From positions 62,001 to 126,000 of the forward strand of contig CAJTMX010000004.1 in assembly GCA_910577235.1 (NCBI GenBank): DNA of 64,000 nt. Reading direction: 5' to 3'. The position numbers and the translations under genes are program-made. The notes beneath the pieces were generated by a model that saw nothing but the letters and a program-made list of their open reading frames with translations, was not told the origin of the DNA and did not search any database. Each line of letters starts with the position of its first letter. Positions within the stretch are counted from its first letter, which is position 1. Below are positions 17,089-24,731 of this stretch, piece by piece. The stretch comes from an uncultured Acetatifactor sp. (GTDB taxonomy: Bacteria > Bacillota > Clostridia > Lachnospirales > Lachnospiraceae).

Positions 17089-17637
17089 ATGCTGAAATAT
17101 ATTATCCACGACATGACGGCGGCGCTGCGCTATTTACCCTATGGGCTCATAGCGGGGCTGTTTGCCGTGGCGGTGTTGTGGCTTATCAACCGGGGCAGGC
17201 AAAAGAGAGGGAAAGCCACTCTGCCCCTGCCGGCGGTATCCTGTCTGGTGATGTATGTGGCGATCATGCTGGCGATCACCTATTTTTCAAGAGAGAGCGG
17301 CACCAGAAACGGGATAGATCTGGAGCTTTTTTCCACATGGGGTATCAACAAACGCAACAATGCGTACGTGGTGGAAAATGTGCTTTTGTTTATTCCCTAT
17401 GGGTTTGTATTGGCCTGGGCCGATCCCAGACAGAGAAATTTCTTTCGGAACGTGCTGACAGGGGCGATGACCAGCCTGGCCATCGAGTGTATGCAGCTGG
17501 TCACGGGAAGGGGATATTTTCAGATCGATGATATTCTCACCAATATCGCGGGGACCGTTTTGGGGTATATCTGCTATATGCTGATATACGGTATCCGCAG
17601 TCTGTGGCGCAGGGGACGGAATATTATCAGGAAATAA
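17089..17637 (+). CDS. VanZ-like family membrane protein
   Basis: A 182-residue membrane protein with four to five TM helices. The motif ENVLLFIPYGFVLAWADP, then AIECMQLVTGRGYFQIDDIL and NIAGTVLGYI are typical of the VanZ-like family, which is linked in some hosts to glycopeptide resistance or sporulation-related envelope functions but has no defined reaction. ATG 17089 has GGAAG 7 nt upstream; a longer frame from 17026 would overlap the previous gene. No van genes are near, so a resistance role is not implied. Confidence 0.85.
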   Translation: MLKYIIHDMTAALRYLPYGLIAGLFAVAVLWLINRGRQKRGKATLPLPAVSCLVMYVAIMLAITYFSRESGTRNGIDLELFSTWGINKRNNAYVVENVLLFIPYGFVLAWADPRQRNFFRNVLTGAMTSLAIECMQLVTGRGYFQIDDILTNIAGTVLGYICYMLIYGIRSLWRRGRNIIRK

Positions 17638-17649
17638 CGTTTACTGTTC

Positions 17650-17677
17650 TAAAGTAAATAGAACATTAATCCGATAT
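17650..17677 (+). promoter_or_regulatory. Probable SigD (sigma-28) flagellar promoter
   Basis: TAAA (17650-17653), 17 bases, CCGATAT (17671-17677; the preceding base is T instead of the usual G). This fits the SigD consensus TAAA-N14-16-GCCGATAT and lies 69 bases upstream of the flagellin start, the usual control of flagellin genes. Confidence 0.75.
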
Positions 17678-17745
17678 CTAAGGCAGGATAGGCGAAAGTG
17701 GCCGCAAGGATGGCGGCTTTGTGCGGCGTCAGGGAGGACAGAGGA

Positions 17746-19638
17746 ATGCTATCTGTACAGAATAATTTACTTGCGTTAAACGCAAACAGGCAGCTTGGTC
17801 TCACAGGTAAAAAGGTGGGGAAGGTGGCGGAAAAACTTTCATCCGGCTACCGGATCAACCGGAGCGCGGATGATGCAGCAGGGCTTGCCATATCGGAAAA
17901 GATGCGCAGGCAGATCCGCGGGCTGACCCAGGCATCGACCAACGCCCAGGACGGAATCTCCATGGTACAGTCCGCGGAAGGCGCTATGAACGAGCTGCAC
18001 GATATGTTGCAGCGGGCCAATGAACTGGCGGTGAAAGCGGCCACGGGAACTCTCACGGATGAAGACCGGGGCATGGTGGATCTGGAGGTTCAGCAGCTGA
18101 AGACGGAGATCGACTCCATGGCCCAGAGAACGGTATTCAATAAGATACGGCTGTTTCCCGACAACGGATTGTCGCCTGCGACCGCGTCCAGAATGGACGG
18201 AACCTATCGATATACACTGGACTACGACAGGATGAGCGGTATCTTTAAGGTTGGCAGTGACAACAGCGGCGTAGCGGCGCTGGCCGGCGGAGGTTCCGCC
18301 CAGAGCGTTCTGGCGGATAAGATAGCCAATGAGCTCTTGCCCAATGCCGTGAAACAGATTTTTGACGCTTTTCCCTCTCTCAAGGCAGCCACAGGCTCAG
18401 ATGTGATCAAGATGGAGCTGGAGATCAAATATGATGACGGACCGGGAAACCGGCTGGCATACGCGGCGGTTTCATTTTACCAGACAGGGAAACCTGCCAA
18501 GATGTCTCTGACAGTGGATACGGCAGACTTTACGGATGCGGACGCGCTGGGCACAGGAGCCAACGCCACGGTGCTGGAGTCTACTCTTGCCCATGAGTTG
18601 ATGCATTCTGTCATGCAGTGGAATCTGACGGACGGTATGACGGGAAGAAACAACAAGGAGAGATTTCCCGATTGGTTTGTGGAAGGAACGGCGCAGCTTG
18701 CAGGAGGCGGCTTTCCTACCAACTGGAATAACTGGCTGAAAAACGATACAAGCAGTCTGACCAGCGAAACGGATACGTCTCAAGACAAAAAGATTGCGGC
18801 CGACCTGAAAAAATATTCTGTGGACGGCAGACCTTACGGTCACGGATATCTGGCGGCGGCATACGCGGGATATCTGGCCAATGGCGGCGGCGCTGTTACC
18901 GCGGCGGGCATCGCGGCCGGAATGGACCGGATATTCGACGATCTGCTGAATGGAAAGAGTTTCGCGAGCGCGATCAAAGACAATACCGGAAAGACGGAGA
19001 CACAGTTAAAAGTAATGTTTTCTAACGGAGACCCTGCCCTAGTGGACTTCGTGAGGAGACTGTCCTACAACACCAATTCCGCCGGCAACGGTGCAGGTTC
19101 TGTCATTGCGGCAGGCGGACTGGCAACCGGCGGGACAGATATTTTGGGCAATTCGGCTCCTGTTCAGGCATTTCAGATCGGCAGCACCTCCGTGGGCGGC
19201 AGCACGGGAGGCGGCGGAATCGGAGGTGGCGGGGGCGGCGACAATGAAGTTATACTTCAGGTCGGAACGGAAGCGGGTCATGAGATCAAGTTCAATCTGT
19301 ATCGAATGAATACGCAGGCTCTTGGGATGCAGAACTCCAACACCAAAACAGTGGAAGCCGCTCAGGATATGCTCTATGAAGTACAGATGGCGATTACATA
19401 TGTCAGTGCCGTCAGAACCTATTACGGCGCGATCCAGAACAGGCTGGAGCATACCATTAACAACCTGGACAATGTGGTAGAGAACACTATGGCGGCCGAG
19501 TCGGCTATCAGGGACACAGATATGGCGGAGGCGATGGTGGAGTATTCCAATCATCAGATTCTGCAGCAGGCAGGGCAGGCAATGCTGTCTCAGGCAAATC
19601 ATTCCTCCGACATGGTGCTGGGCCTTTTAAACAGTTGA
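17746..19638 (+). CDS. Flagellin with inserted zinc metallopeptidase domain (flagellinolysin-type)
   Basis: A filament protein that probably also digests protein. The 630 residues begin and end as flagellin: N-terminal D0/D1 helices (1-140; LNANRQLGLTG, EKLSSGYRINRSADDAAGLA) and C-terminal D1/D0 (about 508-630; AIRDTDMAEAMVEYSNHQIL, AGQAMLSQA, LGLLNS). The variable middle (about 150-500) holds a gluzincin-type metalloprotease: H283-E284-L-M-H287 (AHELMHSVMQ) with the likely third zinc ligand E313 in PDWFVEGTAQL, 25 residues later, as in M9 collagenase-like enzymes. A glycine-rich linker (STGGGGIGGGGGGDNE) joins it to the C-terminal part. This architecture is known as flagellinolysin. All zinc and catalytic residues are present, so activity is plausible. 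ATG 17746 follows GAGG/GGGAGGA; a GTG at 17698 is rejected. No other flagellar gene is in the window. A SigD promoter precedes it. Confidence 0.93.
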   Translation: MLSVQNNLLALNANRQLGLTGKKVGKVAEKLSSGYRINRSADDAAGLAISEKMRRQIRGLTQASTNAQDGISMVQSAEGAMNELHDMLQRANELAVKAATGTLTDEDRGMVDLEVQQLKTEIDSMAQRTVFNKIRLFPDNGLSPATASRMDGTYRYTLDYDRMSGIFKVGSDNSGVAALAGGGSAQSVLADKIANELLPNAVKQIFDAFPSLKAATGSDVIKMELEIKYDDGPGNRLAYAAVSFYQTGKPAKMSLTVDTADFTDADALGTGANATVLESTLAHELMHSVMQWNLTDGMTGRNNKERFPDWFVEGTAQLAGGGFPTNWNNWLKNDTSSLTSETDTSQDKKIAADLKKYSVDGRPYGHGYLAAAYAGYLANGGGAVTAAGIAAGMDRIFDDLLNGKSFASAIKDNTGKTETQLKVMFSNGDPALVDFVRRLSYNTNSAGNGAGSVIAAGGLATGGTDILGNSAPVQAFQIGSTSVGGSTGGGGIGGGGGGDNEVILQVGTEAGHEIKFNLYRMNTQALGMQNSNTKTVEAAQDMLYEVQMAITYVSAVRTYYGAIQNRLEHTINNLDNVVENTMAAESAIRDTDMAEAMVEYSNHQILQQAGQAMLSQANHSSDMVLGLLNS

Positions 19639-19661
19639 CGGCGAAGAGGGAATGAGAGCAT

Positions 19662-20039
19662 ATGGGAGCGGTGGTTAAAGTATTTTGTGAATCCTGCCAT
19701 GCAGAATGGAACTGTAATACCGGATGTGGGATGCTGCATGGAATGCTGGAAAATGTGGCTCCGCTGTTTCCCAAGGATGTGGCGGATGCTCTTATGCAAT
19801 ATACCGGGGGGGATGAGAGTCCGGCTTATGATTTTGGTTTTCAGCCGGCGGTATGCGGGCATTGTGGCGGTATCGTGAGCGTCCCGGTGCTGCGGCTGCC
19901 TGACGGCGGCGGGCAGCATGTTGGTTTATGCCCGAACTGCGGGAAAGGAGTACGGCCAATAAAGGTTATGGCGAAAACACATTGTCCCGTATGTAAAAAG
20001 AACACTCTCAAAACGTTGGAGACCGGACGTTGGGATTAA
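19662..20039 (+). CDS. Zinc-ribbon protein of unknown function
   Basis: A 125-residue protein with several cysteine pairs: CESCH, CNTGCG, CGHCGG, CPNCG and CPVCK, suggesting two or more zinc ribbons or knuckles. The middle (MLENVAPLFPKDVADALMQY) is helical. I do not recognise a named family. It starts 23 bases after the protease-flagellin gene with no terminator between, so both may be co-transcribed. A role in zinc supply or in binding nucleic acid is speculative. Confidence 0.7.
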   Translation: MGAVVKVFCESCHAEWNCNTGCGMLHGMLENVAPLFPKDVADALMQYTGGDESPAYDFGFQPAVCGHCGGIVSVPVLRLPDGGGQHVGLCPNCGKGVRPIKVMAKTHCPVCKKNTLKTLETGRWD

Positions 20040-20042
20040 ATA

Positions 20043-20070
20043 AAAAGCAGACCGCCTATGGTCTGCTTTT
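20043..20070. terminator. Bidirectional terminator between the zinc-ribbon gene and sigG
   Basis: Perfect 11-bp stem AAAAGCAGACC/GGTCTGCTTTT with a 6-nt loop, T-rich on both strands, placed between convergent genes. Confidence 0.9.
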
Positions 20071-20101
20071 ATATATGGATACATAAGGATAAACCGGATT
20101 C

Positions 20102-20881
20102 TTATGCCGAGAGATAGGCGCGCATGGTCTTTAAGGCGTTTTTTTCCAGCCGGGAGACCTGGGCCTGGGAGATACCGATCATCTCCGCCACCTCCATCTG
20201 GGTCTTGCCGGAGAAAAAGCGCAGGGAAATGATCTCATATTCCCGGGGAGCCAGACGTTTCATGGCCTCGCTGAGAGAGAGATGTTCCACCCAGTTCTCC
20301 TCTTTATTTTTCTTGTCGCTGATCTGGTCCATAACATACAGCGTATCGCCGCCGTCGGTATAGATGGGCTCGTACAGGCTCATGGGGTTTTGTATCGCGT
20401 CCATGGCGTAGACGATATCCTCCTTGGAGATACCTACTTCCGCCGCTATTTCTTCGATGGTGGGTTCTTTTAGGTTCTGCCGGGTCAGGGTATCCCGGGC
20501 GTAGATGGCTTTGTAGGCCGTGTCCTTTAAGGAGCGGGAGACTCGTATGCTGTTATTGTCCCGCAGATACCGGCGAATCTCTCCGATGATCATGGGCACC
20601 GCGTAAGTGGAAAACTTAACATTCAGACTGGAATCGAAATTGTCGATGGCCTTGATCAGGCCGATACATCCGATCTGGAACAGATCGTCCACGTTTTCAT
20701 TGCTGGAGGAAAAGCGCTTTATAACACTGAGTACCAGGCGCAGATTTCCTTCGATATATTTCTCCCGGGCCTCCTGATCGCCGTCCTCGATCCTGGCGAA
20801 TAGCGCCTCCTTTTCCGCAGCCCCCAGCAGGGGTAATTTCGCCGTGTTAACACCGCAGATCTCCACTTTTCCCTGTGCCAT
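20102..20881 (-). CDS. sigG: Sporulation sigma factor SigG (late forespore)
   Basis: Late forespore-specific sigma factor. The 259 residues start MAQGKVEICGVNTAKLPLLG, the conserved SigG N-terminus, with region 2 (IEGNLRLVLSVIKRFSSSNE; LFQIGCIGLIKAIDNFD), region 3 and the region 4 helix-turn-helix TQMEVAEMIGISQAQVSRLE. The ATG at 20881 was chosen because the family starts there; the frame is open upstream to 20959. In most spore formers sigG directly follows sigE; here it is 3.4 kb away, on the opposite strand, with foreign-looking genes between. Confidence 0.96.
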   Translation of the reverse strand: MAQGKVEICGVNTAKLPLLGAAEKEALFARIEDGDQEAREKYIEGNLRLVLSVIKRFSSSNENVDDLFQIGCIGLIKAIDNFDSSLNVKFSTYAVPMIIGEIRRYLRDNNSIRVSRSLKDTAYKAIYARDTLTRQNLKEPTIEEIAAEVGISKEDIVYAMDAIQNPMSLYEPIYTDGGDTLYVMDQISDKKNKEENWVEHLSLSEAMKRLAPREYEIISLRFFSGKTQMEVAEMIGISQAQVSRLEKNALKTMRAYLSA

Positions 20882-21080
20882 ATTCACACCATGCCTTTCT
20901 GTAGAAAATATATTCGCAGCGGACTGCTTTATCCTGCGTAAAGGCCAATGCCGGTACATTGGTAGTATTTACAGAGGCGGCTGTATATATTCTGTAAAAT
21001 CAGGAAAAGTGCAAGTGGAACCAAAAGTTTTAACGCGGCATATATTAGAGAAAGAACTTGTGGGCGGGAGAAGAAAAAAC

Positions 21081-21314
21081 ATGCTTTTTTCGGATTTTAA
21101 GGCCAAGGAAGTGATCAATATACGTGACTGCCGCAGGCTGGGTAAAGTGACGGATTTTGAATTTGACGAGTGCAGCGGCTGCATCTGTAAGATTATGGTC
21201 ACGGACGGCAGTAAGCTGCTGTGTATCTTTAAACAGGATTTTGAGGTGGTGATCCCGTACAAGGATATTCGCCAGATCGGACCGGACATTATTCTTGTTG
21301 ACATCAACTGCTAA
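21081..21314 (+). CDS. YlmC/YmxH family PRC-barrel sporulation protein
   Basis: A 77-residue PRC-barrel-like protein (MLFSDFKAKEVINIRDCRRL; VTDFEFDECSGCICKIMV; IPYKDIRQIGPDIILVDI). Members are found next to sigG/sigE in spore formers and are described as sporulation proteins without a defined reaction. GGGAGAAG lies 8 nt upstream of ATG 21081; the longer frame from 20844 is not supported. Transcribed divergently from sigG, so the two may share a regulatory gap of about 200 bases, where I see no certain promoter. Confidence 0.85.
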   Translation: MLFSDFKAKEVINIRDCRRLGKVTDFEFDECSGCICKIMVTDGSKLLCIFKQDFEVVIPYKDIRQIGPDIILVDINC

Positions 21315-21326
21315 GTATCTTATAAT
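21298..21326 (+). promoter_or_regulatory. SigA promoter of nrdR
   Basis: Consensus TTGACA (21298-21303), 17 bases, TATAAT (21321-21326), overlapping the end of ylmC. Transcription would start near 21333, so the whole triple 102-bp repeat lies in the nrdR leader RNA. Confidence 0.8.
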
Positions 21327-21352
21327 ATAATGCGGATAGAAACATTTTACGT

Positions 21353-21655
21353 CAGTATCTGCCCGAACAACGCCCGGAGGATTTGCGGACGCCGCAGCGG
21401 CCGGAAATATCTCTGCGGGTGAAGGCGTTGGGAGGGTGGATGCGGAACTCAAGACAGTATCTGCCCGAACAACGCCCAGAGGATTTGCGGACGCCGCAGC
21501 GGCCGGAAATATCTCTGCGGGTGAAGGCGTTGGGAGGGTGGATGCGGAACTCAAGACAGTATCTGCCCGAACAACGCCCAGAGGATTTGCGGACGCCGCA
21601 GCGGCCGGAAATATCTCTGCGGGTGAGGCGTTGGGAGGGCGGATGCGGAACTCAT
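21353..21655 (+). repeat. Three tandem 102-bp copies of the dispersed leader element, before nrdR
   Basis: Units start at 21353, 21455 and 21557 (CAGTATCTGCCCGAACAACG); period exactly 102, with the third copy a base shorter (GTGAGGCG for GTGAAGGCG). Each unit has GCGGACGCCGCAGCGGCCGG and ends GATGCGGAACTC. CCGCAG and CTGCGG within each unit can pair. The last GCGGAACT ends 17 nt before the nrdR start. The period equals 34 codons and a frame stays open, but there is no ribosome site for it. Confidence 0.9.
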
Positions 21656-21669
21656 ATAGGAGAAGAGAG

Positions 21670-22119
21670 ATGAAATGTCCTTTTTGCAGCCATGAAAATA
21701 CCCGTGTGATCGACTCCCGCCCGGCGGAGGATAACAATTCCATTAGGCGCCGCAGAGTGTGCGACGAGTGCGGAAAGAGATTTACAACTTATGAGAAAGT
21801 GGAGACGATCCCCCTTATTGTCATTAAGAAGGACAATAACCGGGAGACTTATGAGCGCTCCAAGATCGAGGGCGGCGTGCTCAGGGCATGTCATAAGCGC
21901 CCGGTCAGTGCCCAGGCCATCACCGGTCTGGTGGACGAGGTGGAAAACGAGATATCCAACCGGGAGGAGAAAGAGATTTCCAGCCAGGTCATCGGCGAGC
22001 TGGTGATGAACAAGTTAAAGGATCTGGACGCGGTGGCTTATGTGCGTTTCGCGTCCGTGTACAGGGAGTTCAAGGATGTGAATACTTTCATGGACGAGCT
22101 GAAAAAAGTATTGGAATAG
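21670..22119 (+). CDS. nrdR: Transcriptional repressor NrdR
   Basis: ATP/dATP-sensing repressor of ribonucleotide reductase genes. The 149 residues start MKCPFCSHENTRVIDSRP, the N-terminal zinc ribbon (CPFC...CDECGKRF), followed by the ATP-cone (VIKKDNNRETYERSKIEGGV) and the end VYREFKDVNTFMDEL. AGGAGAAGAGAG precedes ATG 21670. A longer frame from 21436 reads through the upstream repeats in phase but lacks initiation signals and is rejected. The position after ylmC is usual in Clostridia; the repeated leader is not. Confidence 0.97.
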   Translation: MKCPFCSHENTRVIDSRPAEDNNSIRRRRVCDECGKRFTTYEKVETIPLIVIKKDNNRETYERSKIEGGVLRACHKRPVSAQAITGLVDEVENEISNREEKEISSQVIGELVMNKLKDLDAVAYVRFASVYREFKDVNTFMDELKKVLE

Positions 22120-22124
22120 ATCAT

Positions 22125-22158
22125 AGGCAGGGATTCCCAAGAGTTCCTGCCTGTTTTG
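22125..22158 (+). terminator. Terminator after nrdR
   Basis: AGGCAGGGA (22125-22133) pairs with TTCCTGCCT (22144-22152, one G-U) and is followed by GTTTT. Confidence 0.7.
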
Positions 22159-22177
22159 CGAAAAAAAGGAAACTGCC

Positions 22178-22702
22178 ATGTTAGAGAGATTTTTTCCGGA
22201 TCATGAGGCGGAGAGCGCCTACGACATTGATTATCGGGAGTTGTACCGGGCGGGCTACCGGGGCATTATCTTCGATATTGACAATACGCTGGTTCCTCAC
22301 GGTGCCCCGGCGGACGAGCGCGCCGCGGCACTGTTTGCGCAGCTGCATGAGATAGGATATGCCACTGTGCTGTTGTCCAATAACAAAGAGCCCAGAGTAA
22401 AGAGTTTCGCGGAGCAGGTAAACGCCCGGTATCTGTTTAAGGCGGGCAAGCCCGGCAGGGAAGGATATCTGAAGGCCATGGAGCAGATGGGTACGGACAG
22501 GAGCAATACGCTGTTTGTGGGAGATCAGCTTTTTACGGATGTATGGGGAGCAAGGAGAGTGGGGATCGTCAGCTATCTGACCCGGCCCATCCATCCCAGG
22601 GAGGAGATACAGATCGTATTAAAACGCAAGCTGGAGCGGATAGTACTGTATTTTTACCATAAAAGGCGACAAGAGTGTGAGCCCCGGCGGAACTCTTATT
22701 AG
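22178..22702 (+). CDS. YqeG-family HAD IIIA phosphatase
   Basis: A 174-residue HAD-superfamily hydrolase of the YqeG type. The nucleophile motif I is FDIDNTLVPH (DxDxT), motif II LLSNN, motif III lysine in KAGKP, and motif IV FVGDQLFTDVWGA. In many Bacillota yqeG lies just before aroE, as here. The substrate is not established; YqeG is linked by context to ribosome biogenesis genes in other hosts. ATG 22178 follows AAAAGGAAA. It ends 11 bases before aroE, with which it probably forms an operon. Confidence 0.93.
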   Translation: MLERFFPDHEAESAYDIDYRELYRAGYRGIIFDIDNTLVPHGAPADERAAALFAQLHEIGYATVLLSNNKEPRVKSFAEQVNARYLFKAGKPGREGYLKAMEQMGTDRSNTLFVGDQLFTDVWGARRVGIVSYLTRPIHPREEIQIVLKRKLERIVLYFYHKRRQECEPRRNSY

Positions 22703-22713
22703 GAGGCATAAAT

Positions 22714-23607
22714 ATGTATACACCAGACGGACATACCAGAACCTGCGGGCTGATCGGCAACCCGGTAGCCCATACACAGTCTCCTCTGATACAGAACCAT
22801 TTGGCACAGATCACGGGACAGAATCTGGTCTATCTGCCTTTTCCGGTGGCCGATGGCAATCTGGAGGCGGCGGTGCGGGGAGCGCTGGCGCTGGACTTTC
22901 TGGGGCTGAATGTGACAGTGCCCTATAAAAGTGATGTGATCCCATATCTGGCCCAGATAGACCCGTTGGCGGAGCGGATCGGCGCGGTGAATACTCTGGT
23001 GCGCTGTCCGGAAGGCTACAGAGGCTACAATACGGATATGCCCGGACTCTGCCGGGCCATGAGGCAGGAGGGAGTGGAGTTTGCCGGACGGGACGTGGTG
23101 ATCCTGGGGTGCGGAGGAGTGGCCCGGGCAGTGGCAGTGATGCTGCTTGACCAGGGAGCCGCAGCCATACATATCTTGAATCGTACGGCGGAAAAGGCGC
23201 GAACGGTGGCGGAGGAGATCAACGGTATGGCGGGCAGAGACTTTGCCCAGGCATACGCGCTGGAGGACTATGAGCGGATACCGGGAGAGAAATGGCTGGT
23301 GATCCAGGCTACCAGCGCGGGTATGCACCCTCATGTGGACCAGGCCCCCATAGAGGAACCGGCATTCTACCGGAGAGTGGGAACAGGATATGATCTGATA
23401 TTTAACCCCGGGACTACCCGCTTTATGGAGCTGACACAGAGATATGGGGGACGGGCATATAACGGAGCACGCATGTTGGTGTATCAGGGAATCATCGCGT
23501 TTGAGCTCTGGACCCATACCTCCGTGGGGCAGGATGCGGCTGAGGAACTGTATCGGATGACGTGTCAGGCGCTGGAAGGGCAGCAGGAACAAGGAGCGGA
23601 CCAATGA
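22714..23607 (+). CDS. aroE: Shikimate dehydrogenase
   Basis: Reduces 3-dehydroshikimate to shikimate with NADPH. The 297-residue protein has the substrate-binding start CGLIGNPVAHTQSPLIQNHL, the lysine in LNVTVPYKSDVIPYL, the dinucleotide loop ILGCGGVARAVAVML, NRTAEKA and the C-terminal GARMLVYQGIIAFELWT. AGGAGG is 9 nt upstream. Its stop overlaps the aroK start (ATGA), and aroQ follows, so three of the seven shikimate steps are encoded together. Confidence 0.97.
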   Translation: MYTPDGHTRTCGLIGNPVAHTQSPLIQNHLAQITGQNLVYLPFPVADGNLEAAVRGALALDFLGLNVTVPYKSDVIPYLAQIDPLAERIGAVNTLVRCPEGYRGYNTDMPGLCRAMRQEGVEFAGRDVVILGCGGVARAVAVMLLDQGAAAIHILNRTAEKARTVAEEINGMAGRDFAQAYALEDYERIPGEKWLVIQATSAGMHPHVDQAPIEEPAFYRRVGTGYDLIFNPGTTRFMELTQRYGGRAYNGARMLVYQGIIAFELWTHTSVGQDAAEELYRMTCQALEGQQEQGADQ

Positions 23608-24131
23608 AGAGAGAACCCAGGGAGAATGTGGTGCTGATAGGATTTATGGGCTGTGGAAAATCCACGATGGGCATACGGCTGTCCTACCGGCTGCAATATA
23701 TTTTGGAGGATACGGACAAGCTGATCGAGGCAAGAGCTGGAATGCCTGTCCGTGAGATATTTGCCAGCGAAGGCGAAGAGGCGTTTAGGGAGATGGAGAC
23801 GCAGCTGTTGCGGAAACTTGCGGAGAAAAAGGGTCCCCGCGTTTATTCCGTGGGCGGCGGAACTCCGGTTCGCACCGTAAACCGTCCGCTGCTGAAAAAG
23901 CTGGGAACCGTGGTATATCTGCGCACCCGGCCGGAAACCGTCTACGAGCGTCTGAAAAACGATACAGCCAGACCGCTTTTGCAGGGGGAGGACCCTCTGG
24001 GAAAGATCCGCAGCCTGATGGCCGATCGGGAAACGGCCTATGCGGAGACGGCGGATGTGATTCTGGATGTGGATGAGATGACCCCTGATCAGGTGGTGGA
24101 GAGCATTTTGTGGAGCATCATGCAAAGGTAA
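23604..24131 (+). CDS. aroK: Shikimate kinase
   Basis: Phosphorylates shikimate at O3 with ATP. The 175 residues contain the P-loop GFMGCGKST, the shikimate-binding DTDKLIEARAGMPVREIF, SVGGGTP, and the LID region NDTARPLLQG. ATG 23604 overlaps the aroE stop by 4 bases and follows AAGGAGCGG, indicating coupled translation; a longer frame from 23562 is not supported. The length is normal for the family. Confidence 0.96.
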   Translation: MKREPRENVVLIGFMGCGKSTMGIRLSYRLQYILEDTDKLIEARAGMPVREIFASEGEEAFREMETQLLRKLAEKKGPRVYSVGGGTPVRTVNRPLLKKLGTVVYLRTRPETVYERLKNDTARPLLQGEDPLGKIRSLMADRETAYAETADVILDVDEMTPDQVVESILWSIMQR

Positions 24132-24186
24132 GGGGCATTTTCAAATATTGATCGGTGTATACTAAATCATGCAAAGGAGTACGACT

Positions 24187-24624
24187 ATGAAGATTTTGGT
24201 AATCAACGGACCCAATATTAATTTTCTGGGAATCAGGGAAAAAAGCGTATACGGAACTCAGGACTACGCGTATCTGGAGCGTATGATCCGGGAGAAGGCC
24301 TGTCAGGACGGCCATGATATCACGGTATTCCAGAGCAATCACGAGGGCGCGATCATCGACAGGATACAGGAGGCTTATTATGACGGCACGGAGGGCATCG
24401 TCATCAATCCCGGCGCTTATACCCATTACAGCTACGCCATACGGGACGCGCTGGCCAGTATTCCTGCACCCAAGGCGGAGGTTCATATCTCGGATATCAC
24501 CCAGAGGGAGGATTTTCGCAAGGTGTCTGTCACGGCTCCGGTCTGTCAGAAACAGATTTACGGAAAGGGTCTCCCCGGATATCTTGACGCCATTGACTTT
24601 ATCGCGGATCTGGGTAAATCGTAA
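24187..24624 (+). CDS. aroQ: Type II 3-dehydroquinate dehydratase
   Basis: Converts 3-dehydroquinate to 3-dehydroshikimate as a dodecamer. The 145-residue protein has ILVINGPNINFLGIRE with the usual Asn/Arg, the catalytic Tyr region (KSVYGTQDY), FQSNHEGAIID, VINPGAYTHYSYAIRDAL and the active-site His in VHISDI. AAAGGAG precedes ATG 24187. Third shikimate-pathway gene in this operon, 55 bases after aroK. Confidence 0.96.
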   Translation: MKILVINGPNINFLGIREKSVYGTQDYAYLERMIREKACQDGHDITVFQSNHEGAIIDRIQEAYYDGTEGIVINPGAYTHYSYAIRDALASIPAPKAEVHISDITQREDFRKVSVTAPVCQKQIYGKGLPGYLDAIDFIADLGKS

Positions 24625-24664
24625 CAGTTTATAGACATTTTATGGTCAATTTAGAAAAAAACAG

Positions 24665-24693
24665 TTGAAAAATGCCAATATTTATTATACAAT
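24665..24693 (+). promoter_or_regulatory. Probable efp promoter
   Basis: TTGAAA (24665-24670), 17 bases, TACAAT (24688-24693), in an AT-rich gap 39 bases before the efp start. Confidence 0.5.
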
Positions 24694-24731
24694 CAAAAAG
24701 AATTATAACGTGAATATGGAGGAAGTATATT

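Noticed and set aside
17089..17637. Glycopeptide resistance locus because of a VanZ-like gene
   Set aside because: No vanHAX-type genes nearby, and VanZ-like proteins are common without resistance.
21436..21669. N-terminal extension of NrdR through the 102-bp repeats (ADAAAAGNISAGE repeats)
   Set aside because: NrdR proteins start at MKCPFCSHENTRV and ATG 21670 has an excellent ribosome site; the frame is open only because the period is a multiple of three. The same element is frame-shifted at other loci.
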